From contig NZ_JASXSI010000002.1 in NCBI RefSeq assembly GCF_030315685.1, positions 1 through 64,000 of the forward strand: a stretch of DNA of 64,000 nt. The letters run 5' to 3'. Positions 1 to 9,297 of the stretch are shown one piece after another. The DNA is from Gordonia sp. ABSL11-1. Lineage in GTDB: Bacteria; Actinomycetota; Actinomycetes; Mycobacteriales; Mycobacteriaceae. Position 1 is the stretch's first letter. Each line of letters opens with the position of its first letter. The notes under the pieces were generated by a model. That model was not told the DNA's origin. It did no database searches and worked only from the letters and a program-made list of their open reading frames with translations. The translations under genes and the position numbers were made by a program.

Positions 1-2
1 GA

Positions 3-42
3 ACTGTGGCCCCCGAAGGCAATTCGGGGGCCACAGTCTTTT
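3..42 (+). terminator. Rho-independent terminator hairpin
   Basis: A perfect 15-bp stem (3-17 with 23-37) encloses a five-base loop and is followed on the plus strand by a short T run (39-42). The T run suits a plus-strand gene ending just left of the window. The stem lies about 20 bp past the stop of the leftward hydrolase, so it may also end that operon. Confidence 0.85.
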
Positions 43-57
43 GTGCGTTCAAGCCTT

Positions 58-903
58 TTACGTTCGCCTGTTGTTCGTCTCGTGCGACGACAACCATCGG
101 AGAATCTCCCCGGTGAGTGCGGCCGGTGCGTCGAGCTGGATCAGGTGACCAGCGCCGGCGATCGTGCTCACTGTTGCTTCGGGAATGAGATCGTGCAGCC
201 GATGGGCCGTGTCCACGGGTATCCATTGGTCCTCGGACCCCCAGACGATGTGAGTCGGGATGTCGAGGTCGGGATATCGCGGTTCGATCTCGTCGGTGAA
301 CGCCTGGTCGGCCTGGGCGATCTGTCGATAGAAGGCCGATTGCCCCGATTCGTCGAGCCACGGTGTCAGCAGCAGCTCGAGATCGTCTGCCCGGATCTCT
401 CGGTGCGCGGCTCCGCGGATGTAGGCCTCGAGGGCGCCGCGATGGATTGCCGCTGGCAGTGCGGCGAACACGTCGGCGTTGTCGTGGACCAGTGAGAAGA
501 ACGGCGAGCCCCAGGGCCTCAGCGCCACGACGTCCACGAGGCAGAGCGATCGGTAATGCGCGTCGTGGAGCAGTGCCGCGCGAAGGGCGATGGCGCCGCC
601 GATGTCGTGGGCGATCACGTGCGGACTCTCCAGCTCCCACATCTCGAGGAGATGCGCGAAGAGGCGGGCCTGTACGCCGATGTCCACCGGGTGGTCAGGA
701 TCTTTGGAGGAGTGTCCGTATCCCGGCATGTCCCAGAGGTGTACGCGGAATCCTGCAGCGCAGGCGTCGGCGATCGGTTGCCACAGCGCGGACGACCAGG
801 GGGTCCCGTGCAGGAATACCACGGGCTCCCCGGCGCCGAAACGGTCCCAGGCGATCGTCCGTCCCCGCCATGGTGTCGACCTGGTCAACGGTTGTCGGTT
901 CAT
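58..903 (-). CDS. Alpha/beta-fold hydrolase with Asp nucleophile
   Basis: This 281-residue protein has the alpha/beta-hydrolase layout. An HGTPWSS oxyanion-hole motif lies near residue 32, the nucleophile elbow reads AHDIGG near residue 99, the acid is probably the Asp of WGSEDQ, and the catalytic His is in GAGHLIQLD near residue 253. An Asp rather than Ser at the elbow is the pattern of haloalkane dehalogenases, fluoroacetate dehalogenases and epoxide hydrolases, so hydrolysis through an ester intermediate is likely; the substrate is unknown. It is the last gene of a leftward operon, 18 bp after an APC permease and behind a universal stress protein. No strong ribosome site precedes the start. 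A plain esterase is less likely because Ser is absent. Confidence 0.8.
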   Translation of the reverse strand: MNRQPLTRSTPWRGRTIAWDRFGAGEPVVFLHGTPWSSALWQPIADACAAGFRVHLWDMPGYGHSSKDPDHPVDIGVQARLFAHLLEMWELESPHVIAHDIGGAIALRAALLHDAHYRSLCLVDVVALRPWGSPFFSLVHDNADVFAALPAAIHRGALEAYIRGAAHREIRADDLELLLTPWLDESGQSAFYRQIAQADQAFTDEIEPRYPDLDIPTHIVWGSEDQWIPVDTAHRLHDLIPEATVSTIAGAGHLIQLDAPAALTGEILRWLSSHETNNRRT

Positions 904-921
904 CCGTTCAGTGTTGCAACG

Positions 922-2484
922 TCAACGGTCGATCAGCGAGCTCTCGTCGAGGAGAGCCGGTGTGTCGCGCCGAAGGGTGCGCCCGGCGAAGAACTCGGGC
1001 GAGACGGCTCTCATCACGAACATGAGGATCACGCCGAGACCGAGGAGTCCGAAGCCCATGTAGAAGACGAGACCGATACCGAAGATCGATGCGCCACTGC
1101 CGTTGTCGGGGTTCATGCTCTCACGCACGGAGATCACGAAGACGGTGGCGAGCATCAGGCCGCCGAGCAGTGGGAACAGGAACTTGAAGACCGCGTTGCG
1201 CACGCTGGTGAACAGCTCGCGACGGAAGAACCAGACGCACGCGAATGCGGTGATCCCGTAGTACCAGCAGATCATGATGCCGAGTGCGGCGATGGTGTCC
1301 AGCAGTGTGTGCTCCGACAGCAGGCTGACGATCGTGTAGAACGCGCCGGTGACAACACCCGCGAGGACGGTGCTGTACGTCGGCACGAGATATCGCGGGT
1401 GGACGGAGGCCAGGCGCCGTGGGAAGGCGCCATAGGCTCCCATGGCCAGCATTGTTCGTGCCGCGGGTAGGAACGTCGTCTGCAGGCTCGCGGCCGACGA
1501 CGCGAGAATCGCCAAGAACAACAGTGGTCCCGCCCAACTCCCCATGACGGGATAGGCGAGTGCGCCGAAGACATTTTCCGAGATCTTGTCGTTGCCCAGT
1601 CCGATACCGGTGTCGCCGACGCCGGCATACATCATGACCGCCACCGCGACGAGAAGATAGGTCAACAGGATCGAGATCACGCACAGCAGACCCGCACGGC
1701 CGGGAACCTTTGTCGGGTCCTTGGATTCCTCACCGAGGGTGAGGCAGGTGTCCCATCCCCAGAAGGCGAAGATGGAACCGGTGACGCCGATGACGAACGC
1801 CCCCAGTGCGAGCCCGGTGAACGGGTTGAACCAGTCGAGGCTGAAGCTGAGTCCGGCGGGCGCGTCCCCGTTCACCGATTCGACGATGGCGGCGATGGCG
1901 AACGCGACGAGGACGATCATCTGGAAGCCGACCAGGATGTACTGGACCCGCTCGCTGGTCGTGATGCCGCGGCCGGAGATGTAGGTGGCGACGGCGATGA
2001 AGGCGAGCGTGGTCACGATGTTGATCGCCTTGTTGTCGGCGAGGTCGGCGATCCCGGGGCTGTTGAACACCCGGGCGATGAAGAGATAGCAGAACTCGAC
2101 GGCGATCGCGGCGAGGTTCGACAACACGATGATCGTCGCGAGCACCATGCCCCAACCGCACATCCATCCCACGTACGGCCCGAATGCCTTGGTGGACCAC
2201 GTGAACGAGGCGCCGCAGTCGGGCGCGCGGGAATTGAGCTCCCGATAGGCGTAGGCAGTGAGGAACATCGGGATGAACCCGGCGATGAAGATCGCCGGCA
2301 TCTTCAGGCCGACGGCGGCGACGATCAGCCCGATGCTGGCCGTCAGTGTGTAACCGGGTGCGACGCAGGAGATGCCGAGCACGGCGCCGGCGAAGGTGCC
2401 GACCTTGCCGGAGGCGAGTCCCTTGTCGACGAGATCTGACGAGCCGCCCTGCGGACCCGGCCCGCCTCCGGCCGGGTCGCTCAT
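922..2484 (-). CDS. APC-family amino acid/polyamine permease
   Basis: The 520-residue protein has about 12-14 hydrophobic helices and the APC-superfamily opening: a glycine-rich first helix (GYTLTASIG) soon after a soluble N-terminus. It should be an inner-membrane importer of amino acids or amines. An upstream in-frame extension exists, but the ATG at 2484 overlaps the stop of the universal-stress gene as ATGA and begins the family-like sequence, so I start there. A second, broken copy of this permease lies at 10.3-11.9 kb with closely similar sequence, next to agmatine/putrescine genes. That suggests an amine or basic amino acid substrate, but this is inference. The C-terminal tail of about 30 residues is polar. 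Confidence 0.85.
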   Translation of the reverse strand: MSDPAGGGPGPQGGSSDLVDKGLASGKVGTFAGAVLGISCVAPGYTLTASIGLIVAAVGLKMPAIFIAGFIPMFLTAYAYRELNSRAPDCGASFTWSTKAFGPYVGWMCGWGMVLATIIVLSNLAAIAVEFCYLFIARVFNSPGIADLADNKAINIVTTLAFIAVATYISGRGITTSERVQYILVGFQMIVLVAFAIAAIVESVNGDAPAGLSFSLDWFNPFTGLALGAFVIGVTGSIFAFWGWDTCLTLGEESKDPTKVPGRAGLLCVISILLTYLLVAVAVMMYAGVGDTGIGLGNDKISENVFGALAYPVMGSWAGPLLFLAILASSAASLQTTFLPAARTMLAMGAYGAFPRRLASVHPRYLVPTYSTVLAGVVTGAFYTIVSLLSEHTLLDTIAALGIMICWYYGITAFACVWFFRRELFTSVRNAVFKFLFPLLGGLMLATVFVISVRESMNPDNGSGASIFGIGLVFYMGFGLLGLGVILMFVMRAVSPEFFAGRTLRRDTPALLDESSLIDR

Positions 2485-3353
2485 GACTGTGCCTGCCGCG
2501 GCACGACGATCATCGGTACGGCCAGGACGCGGAGCATCTTCGCCGCCGTCGAACCGAGGAAGAGTTTTCGGGGTGCGGCGAGTCGGCTCGAGCCGACCAT
2601 GATGACGTCTCCGTCGTGCCAGTCGACGGTCAGCACGGCATCCTCGATGTTGCGGCCCTCCGCGACCGCCGAGTCGAGTCCGGTCCCCTCGGGAAGACGC
2701 GAACGCGCCTCGTCGAGGGCGCGGCCGGCGAGCTCCATCCCGCGCTCGACGGCCTGCTGCTCCTCCTCGGCCGAGAGCTTCGGCGGCCAGTCGTCGCGCG
2801 ACACCAGCGACATCAGGCGTAGCGGGATCTGCCCCTGTGCGCTGAGTTCGACGGCGGTGTCCAGCAGGATCTCCGCGCCCGGACGTCGGCCGATGGCTGC
2901 GGTGATCTCGCGGACCCGCTGCGGCCCGGTGCGGCTGAATCCGCGGGGCGCGAGCGCCACCGGGACCGGAGAGGAATGCAGGAGGTCGTTGACGACGGAA
3001 CCGAGTGAGTGTCGACCGATGAGGCCGCCGCCCGAGCCCCCGACGACCAGCATCGTGGAGTCCAGTCGATCGATCTCCTTGAGGATGCCGTCGGCCGAGT
3101 TCTCGTCGACCGCGACATGAGTTCGAACGGTCACGTCCTCGGGGACGAGCGCGGCGGCCTGGTCCAGCCATTCCTTGGCGGCCTCGTCGAGGACGTCGGC
3201 ATAGCTGCCGGTGGCGGCGAATGCCTCCGGCTTGTCCGGGGGGATGACCAGCGAGATGTCGAGCGATGCGTGAAGAGTGCGGGCGAGGCACGCGCCCAGC
3301 GCGACCGCATCCTCCCCGCCGGGGGTGGCCAGATACGCGACCAGCAACCTCAT
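2481..3353 (-). CDS. Tandem universal stress protein (two USP domains)
   Basis: The 290-residue protein carries two UspA-type domains, roughly residues 1-140 and 150-290. Each ends in the nucleotide-binding pattern G-x2-G-x9-G-S: GGSGGGLIGRHSLGSV in the first and GSSRLAAPRKLFLGST in the second, so ATP binding is expected. I start at the ATG at 3353, which gives the typical beta-strand MRLLVAYLA; the open frame upstream adds only non-conserved residues. The stop overlaps the permease start by 4 bp (ATGA), which implies translational coupling. USP-permease pairs are common, the USP being a cytosolic partner or regulator of the transporter. Confidence 0.85.
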   Translation of the reverse strand: MRLLVAYLATPGGEDAVALGACLARTLHASLDISLVIPPDKPEAFAATGSYADVLDEAAKEWLDQAAALVPEDVTVRTHVAVDENSADGILKEIDRLDSTMLVVGGSGGGLIGRHSLGSVVNDLLHSSPVPVALAPRGFSRTGPQRVREITAAIGRRPGAEILLDTAVELSAQGQIPLRLMSLVSRDDWPPKLSAEEEQQAVERGMELAGRALDEARSRLPEGTGLDSAVAEGRNIEDAVLTVDWHDGDVIMVGSSRLAAPRKLFLGSTAAKMLRVLAVPMIVVPRQAQS

Positions 3354-3513
3354 CGTGCACTCCGATCGTGAGCTCTCCGAAATCATGCAGGTGAACTCAC
3401 TGTGCGCCGGTCGACGGGGGCACGCATCCGCCAACATGGCACACATCAGACCGCCGAGGTGGACATGGTGGCGTGCTCCACGACGCGTCCGGTCACCACG
3501 GTGAGACGAGGGC

Positions 3514-3543
3514 GGGCCGGACCGCTCGTGCGGGCCGGCCCGT
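3514..3543 (-). terminator. Possible GC-rich terminator hairpin after the monooxygenase
   Basis: An 8-bp perfect inverted repeat (3514-3521 with 3536-3543) with a 14-base loop lies about 20 bp past the stop of the leftward monooxygenase gene. There is no clear U run, as is common in actinobacterial intrinsic terminators. The rest of 3354-3560 must hold the promoter of the stress-protein operon; I see no clear hexamers. Confidence 0.4.
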
Positions 3544-3560
3544 CGACGACCGTGCCGAGG

Positions 3561-5414
3561 TCAGCTCAGGTGGTGTACCTCCTGGAGCCCGTATACCGGG
3601 GTCGGGATGCCCTCGTACCGTGCTTTCAGTTGCAGCGCGAGATACAGCGAGTAGTGCCTCGACTGATGCAGGTTGCCGCCGTGGAACCAGAGGCCCGGCT
3701 GCTGAGTCGGTTTCCACATGTTGCGCTGCTCGCCTTCCCACGGACCGGGATCCTTCGTGGTCTCCGAACCGAGGCCCCACACCTTGCCCACTCGGTCGGC
3801 CACCTCCTGGCCCATCAGGTCGGCGGCCCACCCGTTCATCGATCCGTATCCGGTCGCGTAGACGACGACGTCGGCCGGCAACTCGGTCCCGTCGGCGAGC
3901 ACGACGCTGTGCTCGGTGAGGTGATCGACTTGCCCGTGTTCGAGCTTGATGGTGCCGTCGGCGACGAGTTCGCAGGCACCGACGTCGATGTAGTAGCCGG
4001 AACCGCGGCGCAGGTACTTCATGAACAGGCCCGAGTCGTCGTCGCCGAAGTCGAGGTCGAACCCGGCCGCCTCGAGCCGATTGTAGAACTCCTTGTCACG
4101 ATCGCGGATCTGGTCGTAGAGCGGGATCTGGAACTCGTGCATGATCCGATACGGCAGCGATGCGAACGTGAGATCGGCCTTCTTGGTCGTCATTCCGGAC
4201 GCGACGGCCTGCTCGCTGTAGAGGGCGCCGAGCCCGATCTCCATCAGCGAGTCGGAACGCACGATGTGGGTCGACGAACGCTGCACCATCGCGGTGTCGA
4301 TGCCGTTCTCAACCAGCGCTTTGCAGATGTCGTGCGCCGAATTGTTCGACCCGATCACCACCACCTTGCGGCCGGCATAGCGGTCGGGTCCGGGGTGCTG
4401 GCTGGAATGGTGTTGGTCTCCGGCGAAGATGTCTTGGCCGGGGATCGTCGGCACGTTGGCCTTGCCCGACATGCCGGTGGCGAGCACCAGCTGCGTCGGA
4501 TGCAGGGTCAGCGACTCGCCGTCGCGATCGAGTTCGACGGTCCACTGCCCGCGCGCCTCGTCGTACGTCGCCGAGCGGCAGGTCGTCGCGCTCCAGTAGG
4601 GGACCTCCATGACCTTGGTGTAGAACTCGAGCCAGTCACCGATCTTGTCCTTGGGTGCGAACACCGGCCAGTTCTCCGGGAACGGGAGATAGGGCAGGTG
4701 GTCGTACCAGACGGGATCGTGCAGGCAGAGGGACTTGTAGCGTTTGCGCCACTGATCGCCCGGACGCTCGTGTCGGTCGACGACGATCGACGGCACGCCG
4801 AGTTGCCTCAGACGTGCGCCGAGCGCGATACCGCCCTGGCCGCCTCCGATGACGAGGACGTAGGGCTGTCGGGAGCGACCCAGCTCGGCCTCCTCGTCGT
4901 CCCGCTTCTCCGCCCACGACCGGCGATCGGGATCGGAACCGTGGACCGCGCCGAGCACGCGTCCGGGGCCGGAAGGCTCTTCGTGTCCCTTGAGTTCCTG
5001 CAGGGTGGTGAGCAGGGTCCAGGCGACATCGTCCCCGGTCTCGGGGTCGGGCTTCAGCCGCAGATGCCCGACACCGCGGCCGGTTGCGGTCTCGAACTCG
5101 ATGAACGCGGTCACCACGCCGTCGTCGTCCGTGGGCGGTTCACTGGTCCGGAACCCACGGGGATCGGTGTCGGCCACGCGTTCGCCGAGCATGTCGGCGA
5201 TCTGATCACGGCCCTCGACCGTCTTCAGGTTCCAGGTGAAGGACACGAGGTCCCGCCAGAAACTGTCCGCGGCGAACATGCCGGTCACCCGTGCGATGTC
5301 ACGGGCGGCCAGTGCCGCAGAGAAGTCCGCGAGCCAGGCGTCGACCCGGCGCTGAGCGTCGTCGGCGGTCGGCTCCGCGGAACCGGTGCCGGTGGGTTCG
5401 AGGGTCTGCGTCAT
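3561..5414 (-). CDS. Flavin-containing monooxygenase with N-terminal NTF2-like domain
   Basis: The 617-residue protein has an N-terminal NTF2/SnoaL-like domain (about residues 15-150). A class B flavin monooxygenase follows: the FAD Rossmann motif is VLVIGGGQGGIALGARL near residue 180, the FMO fingerprint is FAGDQHHSSQHPG, and the NADPH Rossmann motif is VVVIGSNNSAHD. It should use NADPH, O2 and FAD to oxygenate a small molecule; the substrate is unknown. The ATG at 5414 is preceded by a strong AAGGAGA ribosome site, so the longer open frame is not used. It diverges from the GAF/HTH gene at 5588, with an inverted repeat between them, so that regulator probably controls it. The NTF2 fusion could shape the active site or help dimerise. 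Confidence 0.85.
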   Translation of the reverse strand: MTQTLEPTGTGSAEPTADDAQRRVDAWLADFSAALAARDIARVTGMFAADSFWRDLVSFTWNLKTVEGRDQIADMLGERVADTDPRGFRTSEPPTDDDGVVTAFIEFETATGRGVGHLRLKPDPETGDDVAWTLLTTLQELKGHEEPSGPGRVLGAVHGSDPDRRSWAEKRDDEEAELGRSRQPYVLVIGGGQGGIALGARLRQLGVPSIVVDRHERPGDQWRKRYKSLCLHDPVWYDHLPYLPFPENWPVFAPKDKIGDWLEFYTKVMEVPYWSATTCRSATYDEARGQWTVELDRDGESLTLHPTQLVLATGMSGKANVPTIPGQDIFAGDQHHSSQHPGPDRYAGRKVVVIGSNNSAHDICKALVENGIDTAMVQRSSTHIVRSDSLMEIGLGALYSEQAVASGMTTKKADLTFASLPYRIMHEFQIPLYDQIRDRDKEFYNRLEAAGFDLDFGDDDSGLFMKYLRRGSGYYIDVGACELVADGTIKLEHGQVDHLTEHSVVLADGTELPADVVVYATGYGSMNGWAADLMGQEVADRVGKVWGLGSETTKDPGPWEGEQRNMWKPTQQPGLWFHGGNLHQSRHYSLYLALQLKARYEGIPTPVYGLQEVHHLS

Positions 5415-5488
5415 GGTCTTCTCCTTGCACGTGAGCGGGCATCTCGGTGTGAGCCACAGCACATCGCGGAACCGATGTGAGGGGCAAG

Positions 5489-5539
5489 GGTTGCATCGGG
5501 TTGCGGGCACAGCCCGTCGAGGCGCAACCCCGTGCAACC
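5489..5539. promoter_or_regulatory. Inverted-repeat operator between monooxygenase and regulator
   Basis: Two 17-bp arms (5489-5505 and 5523-5539) are inverted repeats with two mismatches and a 17-bp spacer. Each arm carries two copies of a GGTTGC-type half-site (GTTGCA and GGTTGCG). The element sits between the divergent monooxygenase (start 5414) and GAF/HTH regulator (start 5588), where an operator or activator site is expected. Confidence 0.6.
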
Positions 5540-5587
5540 TCTCTTCCGTCTTTGCGGCAGACCTGTGATCCGGAGCACAATCGGGGG

Positions 5588-6814
5588 GTGTCGGTACCAG
5601 AGATCCACGCCGGTCCCGAGCCCGCGATGTCGGCGGGCGACGATCCGCGTCACTACGCCCAGCTGTTGGCTGCCGTCTACGATGCGGCCATGGCGGGGGA
5701 GAAGATGCCCGCGCGGCCGCGGTCGGTGATCAGTGACTCCTGGGACCGGGTGTTGACGGCGGGTGTCGATCCGGATGTCGGTGCGCTCGACGACGGCCTC
5801 GACGTGTCCGAACTCGAGGCCCGGCGTCTGGACTCGGGTCTGGCGGTGGTGCTGGAGGACCTGACGCGCGGATTGGAGTCGGTGATCGCCGATGGCGACA
5901 ACATCCTCGTCGTCGCGGACGCGCACGGCCACGTGCTCTGGCGGAGCGGCGCGCCTCGCGTTCTGCAGCGCGCCGACCGCCTCGGATTCGTCGAGGGTGC
6001 CGATTGGGGCGAGAACACGGTCGGCACGAACGCCATCGGGACCGCACTGATGTCGCGGCGAGCGGTGCAGGTGTTCTCTGCCGAGCATTTCGTGCGGACC
6101 CACCATTCGTGGACCTGCGCCGGTGCGCCCATCCGCGATCCGCGGACCGGGGCGGTGCTCGGCGCCGTCGACGTCAGCGGCCCCGCGGCGACCATCCATC
6201 CGACCACGGTCGCGCTCGTCGACGTGGTCGCCAGGCTGGCCGAATCACAACTGCGCGATCACCATCGGAGATCGCTCGATCAACTGCGATCGGTGGCCGC
6301 GCCGATGCTGGCCCGACTGTGCAGTCCGGCCCTCGCTGTCGACAACGACGGTTGGGTGGCCGCGCTCGACGGCATCACGCCGCGCAGCCGGCTGACCCTG
6401 CCCCGCCAGACCGCACCCGGCCGGACCATGCTGCACAGCCTCGGCGAATGCGACCTCGAACCTCTGCCCGGTGGATGGCTGGTGCGGATCGCCGAGCCCG
6501 AGTCGCACTCGTCTGGAACCGCCATCGACCTGGACCTGAGCGATCCTCGGAATCCGTCGGTCACCGTGTCGGGCGGTGCCGGACGGTGGACGATGCAGCC
6601 GTCCCCGCGGCACACCGAGATCCTGACGTTGCTGGCACATCACCCCGAGGGTCGGAGTGCGGCCCAGATGTCCGAGCACCTGTTCGGCGTCGGTGATCGA
6701 ACCATCACGGTGCGCGCCGAGATGTCGCGGCTGCGCAAGCATCTCGGTGGGCTCCTCGCCGCCAACCCCTACCGGTTCGCCGACGGCGTGCAGGTGCATC
6801 TCGGCGCCGGCTGA
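5588..6814 (+). CDS. GAF-domain helix-turn-helix transcriptional regulator
   Basis: The 408-residue protein has a GAF sensory domain (about residues 95-210, with WGENTVGTNAIGTAL typical of acetoin/aldehyde-type regulators such as AcoR). Its C-terminal winged-helix region (about 330-400) reads like a response-regulator DNA-binding domain. There is no sigma-54 ATPase domain, which fits the actinobacterial branch of this family. I chose the GTG at 5588, behind a G-rich stretch; an in-frame ATG at 5627 is also possible, while a longer frame from 5477 would run through the inverted-repeat operator. It is divergent from the flavin monooxygenase, so it likely senses that enzyme's substrate. It ends exactly where the broken amine oxidase gene ends on the other strand. 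Confidence 0.75.
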   Translation: MSVPEIHAGPEPAMSAGDDPRHYAQLLAAVYDAAMAGEKMPARPRSVISDSWDRVLTAGVDPDVGALDDGLDVSELEARRLDSGLAVVLEDLTRGLESVIADGDNILVVADAHGHVLWRSGAPRVLQRADRLGFVEGADWGENTVGTNAIGTALMSRRAVQVFSAEHFVRTHHSWTCAGAPIRDPRTGAVLGAVDVSGPAATIHPTTVALVDVVARLAESQLRDHHRRSLDQLRSVAAPMLARLCSPALAVDNDGWVAALDGITPRSRLTLPRQTAPGRTMLHSLGECDLEPLPGGWLVRIAEPESHSSGTAIDLDLSDPRNPSVTVSGGAGRWTMQPSPRHTEILTLLAHHPEGRSAAQMSEHLFGVGDRTITVRAEMSRLRKHLGGLLAANPYRFADGVQVHLGAG

Positions 6815-8175
6815 TCAGTCCAGGTCGTCGTCGATCACCTGCGCGGTGCGTTTGCCGATTCCGGATGGCGCCGTCGCCGTGCTGATATCCGGCGCCGGCG
6901 ATGTCGGAGCAGGAGAAGTGGATCGGTCCGACCGGCGTGCGCTGATCGCGGCCGTAGCGATGCAGCCCACCGAGGACGAAGCTCGCGGCATAGGCACCGC
7001 GGGTCCATTCCTCGGAACCCCAATCGGATTCGTAGTACACGACGGGTTCGATTGCCTTCGGGCCGAGGAACCGCGCGATCGACGCGAGGATGTGTTTCCG
7101 GCGCTCGTCGGCGGGCAACTCGAACATGGCGTCGGCCTTCTGGTCGGAGAAGAATCCGACGAGGGTGCCACGATCGTCGTCGTGGTTTGGTGTTGTCGTA
7201 GACCTCCTGCACGAGCTCGGACCCGCCGAACCCCGTGCCCGACAAGCCGTCCGCGCGCCGGAACGGTGTCTCGTAGACCGGGTGCACCTTGATGACCAGG
7301 CCCAGGGACTGGTGCCGATGCATCTGGTGCTGCCGGCGCGGCAACGGCGGACCGAACGAGATTCGGCTGTACAGATTCGGCGGACCGCCAGGATCACCCG
7401 CTGTGCATGGCATTCCAGCCGTCGTCGGCGATGACGGTGACGCCGCCGTCCGGATTCCACCGAACCGTGCGGACCGGCGAACCGAGGAACACGTCGTCGC
7501 CGAGGCGCTCGGCCAGGCGCTGCGAGACCTGTTGCATGCCGCCGACGACACGTCGGTCGAGGACGAAGTCCTCGTCGACGACATTGCTGAACGATCCGGC
7601 GGATGCCGCCATCAACACTGCCTGCAGCACCGAGAACGCGTGTGCCGGTTTGGTCAGCATCCCGCCGGCGACGAACAGGGCGATGTTGTCGATGGCCTCG
7701 GCGTCGTCGGTGAGCCTTCGAGCCAGACCCGGAAGGACACGGTGTCCAACTCGGCCGCCCGCGGATGCGCCCACGGCTCCTCGGCCCCGATCTGCGCGGG
7801 GAGGTCGTCGATGATCCCGATGAGTCGGTTCATCTCGGCGAGAGTGCGTTCGCCGACCGGGAAGTCGTCACCGTCGTACACGATCCGCTCACCCGTCGGG
7901 GTGACATACACCGAACTGCCCTCGCGGTGGCGCGGGTAGGTCTCGAGGCCAAGTTCGTCGAGCATCTCGTACAGGCCGGACTGATCCGGTGACACCCACT
8001 GTCCGCCGATCTCCAGCACGGCGCCGTCGATGGTGTCGGTCCAGGTCCGACCGCCCACGCGATCGCGGGCCTCGAGGACGGCCACGCTGCGGCCCGCGGC
8101 GGCGAGGTGATGTGCGGCGGTCAGGCCCGACGGCCCGGCGCCGACGACGATCACGTCACGATTGATGGTGGTCAT
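6815..8175 (-). pseudogene. Flavin amine oxidase, frameshifted (putrescine oxidase-like)
   Basis: The N-terminus is a textbook flavin amine oxidase: a Rossmann motif (VIVVGAGPSGLTAAHHL) followed by GGRTWTD and GGQWVSPDQ, with a strong GAGGAGA ribosome site before the ATG at 8175. The homology then jumps between frames at about 7715, 7400, 7370, 7190 and 6880, although the C-terminal KRTAQVIDDDLD-like end is still present. Family members of about 450 residues oxidise primary amines such as putrescine. It follows agmatine deiminase and carbamoylputrescine amidase in the same direction, so the ancestral gene probably oxidised putrescine. Five or so indels make a functional product unlikely unless the sequence itself has errors. 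Confidence 0.8.
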
Positions 8176-8247
8176 GTGGTCTCCTCGATGCGAGATATGT
8201 TGTGCGGGTGGCACATGCCGTCCGGGTCGTCGGCGCGGGGGTGATGG

Positions 8248-9297
8248 TCAGGCCTGCGCGGCCGGCTCGTTCTGGGTGATGCAGTGGATGCCGCCGCCAC
8301 GGTCGAAGATCGGCCGTGCGTCGATCGCGACGACCGCTCGCCCGGGGTAGGCGGCGCCGAGGATCTCGGCCGCTTGCGCGTCGTTGCGGTCGGCGAAGCC
8401 GCACGCCACGACGACGCCGTTCCCGACATAGTGGTTGATGTAGCTGTGGTCGACGAATCCGTCTGCGTCGGTGAGGGCCTCGGGTGCGGGCACCTCGACG
8501 ACGTCCAGAGCGCGCCCGCCGGCATCGGTTGCGTTGCGCAGGATGCCGATGATCTCCTGCGACACGGCATGATCCGGATGCGAGCGATAGCGCTGCGAGT
8601 GGACGAGGACCGTACCCGGCGCGGCCAGCGCCGCGACGATGTCGACGTGTCCGCGTGTGCCATATCGCTCGGAGTCCCGGGTCAGACCGCGGGGCAGCCA
8701 GATCACCGTGTCGGCGCCGATCGTGCGACGCAGTTCGTTCTCGACGTCGGCGCGCGACATCCGCGGATTACGTCCCGGGTCGAGCTGCACGGTCTCGGTG
8801 ACCAGAACGGTGCCCTCGCCGTCGACCTGGATGCCACCACCCTCGTTCACCATGGTCGATGAGATGGGCGTGACGCCTTCACCGTCGCGGTCCGCCCCGG
8901 CGTGCTCCAGGACGAATCGTCCGATGTGCTGGTCGCGGTCCCATCTCGCCCAGTCCTGGGCGCCCCAGCCGTTGAAGACCCAATCGACACCACCGACGTG
9001 GCCGTCGTCATCGAGGACGAAGGTGGGACCGATGTCCCGCATCCATGCGTCGTCGAGTGGGGCCTCGACGATGTCGACGGCCGAGGTCAGATAGCGCTTC
9101 GCGGCGTCCATCTCGTCCGGGTCGACGATGACCACCACCGGCTCGAAGTCGCTGATCGCGTTGGCGACCGCGGCCCACGCCGTGCGCGCCTCGTGGTGCT
9201 CCTCGGCGGTGTCACCGAGGGAGTAGCCGGCGCTGGGGAACGCCATCCACGTCCGCAGATGTGGTTCGTGCTCGGCCGGCATCCGCCACGCCATCAT
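8248..9297 (-). CDS. aguA: Agmatine deiminase
   Basis: This 349-residue protein belongs to the agmatine deiminase (PF04371) branch of the guanidine-modifying enzymes, which hydrolyse agmatine to N-carbamoylputrescine and ammonia. Seen motifs are MRDIGPTFV (substrate Asp), NEGGGIQVDGEGT, GTRGHVDI (catalytic His) and the C-terminal GGGIHCITQ with the nucleophilic Cys. The length matches the family. The start ATG at 9297 overlaps the stop of the amidase as ATGA, so the two are coupled. With the amidase it forms the two-step agmatine-to-putrescine route. The next gene, an amine oxidase that would consume putrescine, is frameshifted. Confidence 0.9.
   Translation of the reverse strand: MMAWRMPAEHEPHLRTWMAFPSAGYSLGDTAEEHHEARTAWAAVANAISDFEPVVVIVDPDEMDAAKRYLTSAVDIVEAPLDDAWMRDIGPTFVLDDDGHVGGVDWVFNGWGAQDWARWDRDQHIGRFVLEHAGADRDGEGVTPISSTMVNEGGGIQVDGEGTVLVTETVQLDPGRNPRMSRADVENELRRTIGADTVIWLPRGLTRDSERYGTRGHVDIVAALAAPGTVLVHSQRYRSHPDHAVSQEIIGILRNATDAGGRALDVVEVPAPEALTDADGFVDHSYINHYVGNGVVVACGFADRNDAQAAEILGAAYPGRAVVAIDARPIFDRGGGIHCITQNEPAAQA

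Noticed and set aside
922-3360. An 812-residue fused permease frame
   Set aside because: The first 290 codons are antisense-frame shadow of the universal stress gene. The ATG at 2484 gives the normal permease.
3402-5480. A 692-codon plus-strand open frame antisense to the flavin monooxygenase
   Set aside because: The sense strand carries the FAD and NADPH motifs and a strong ribosome site. The antisense frame is a high-GC shadow.
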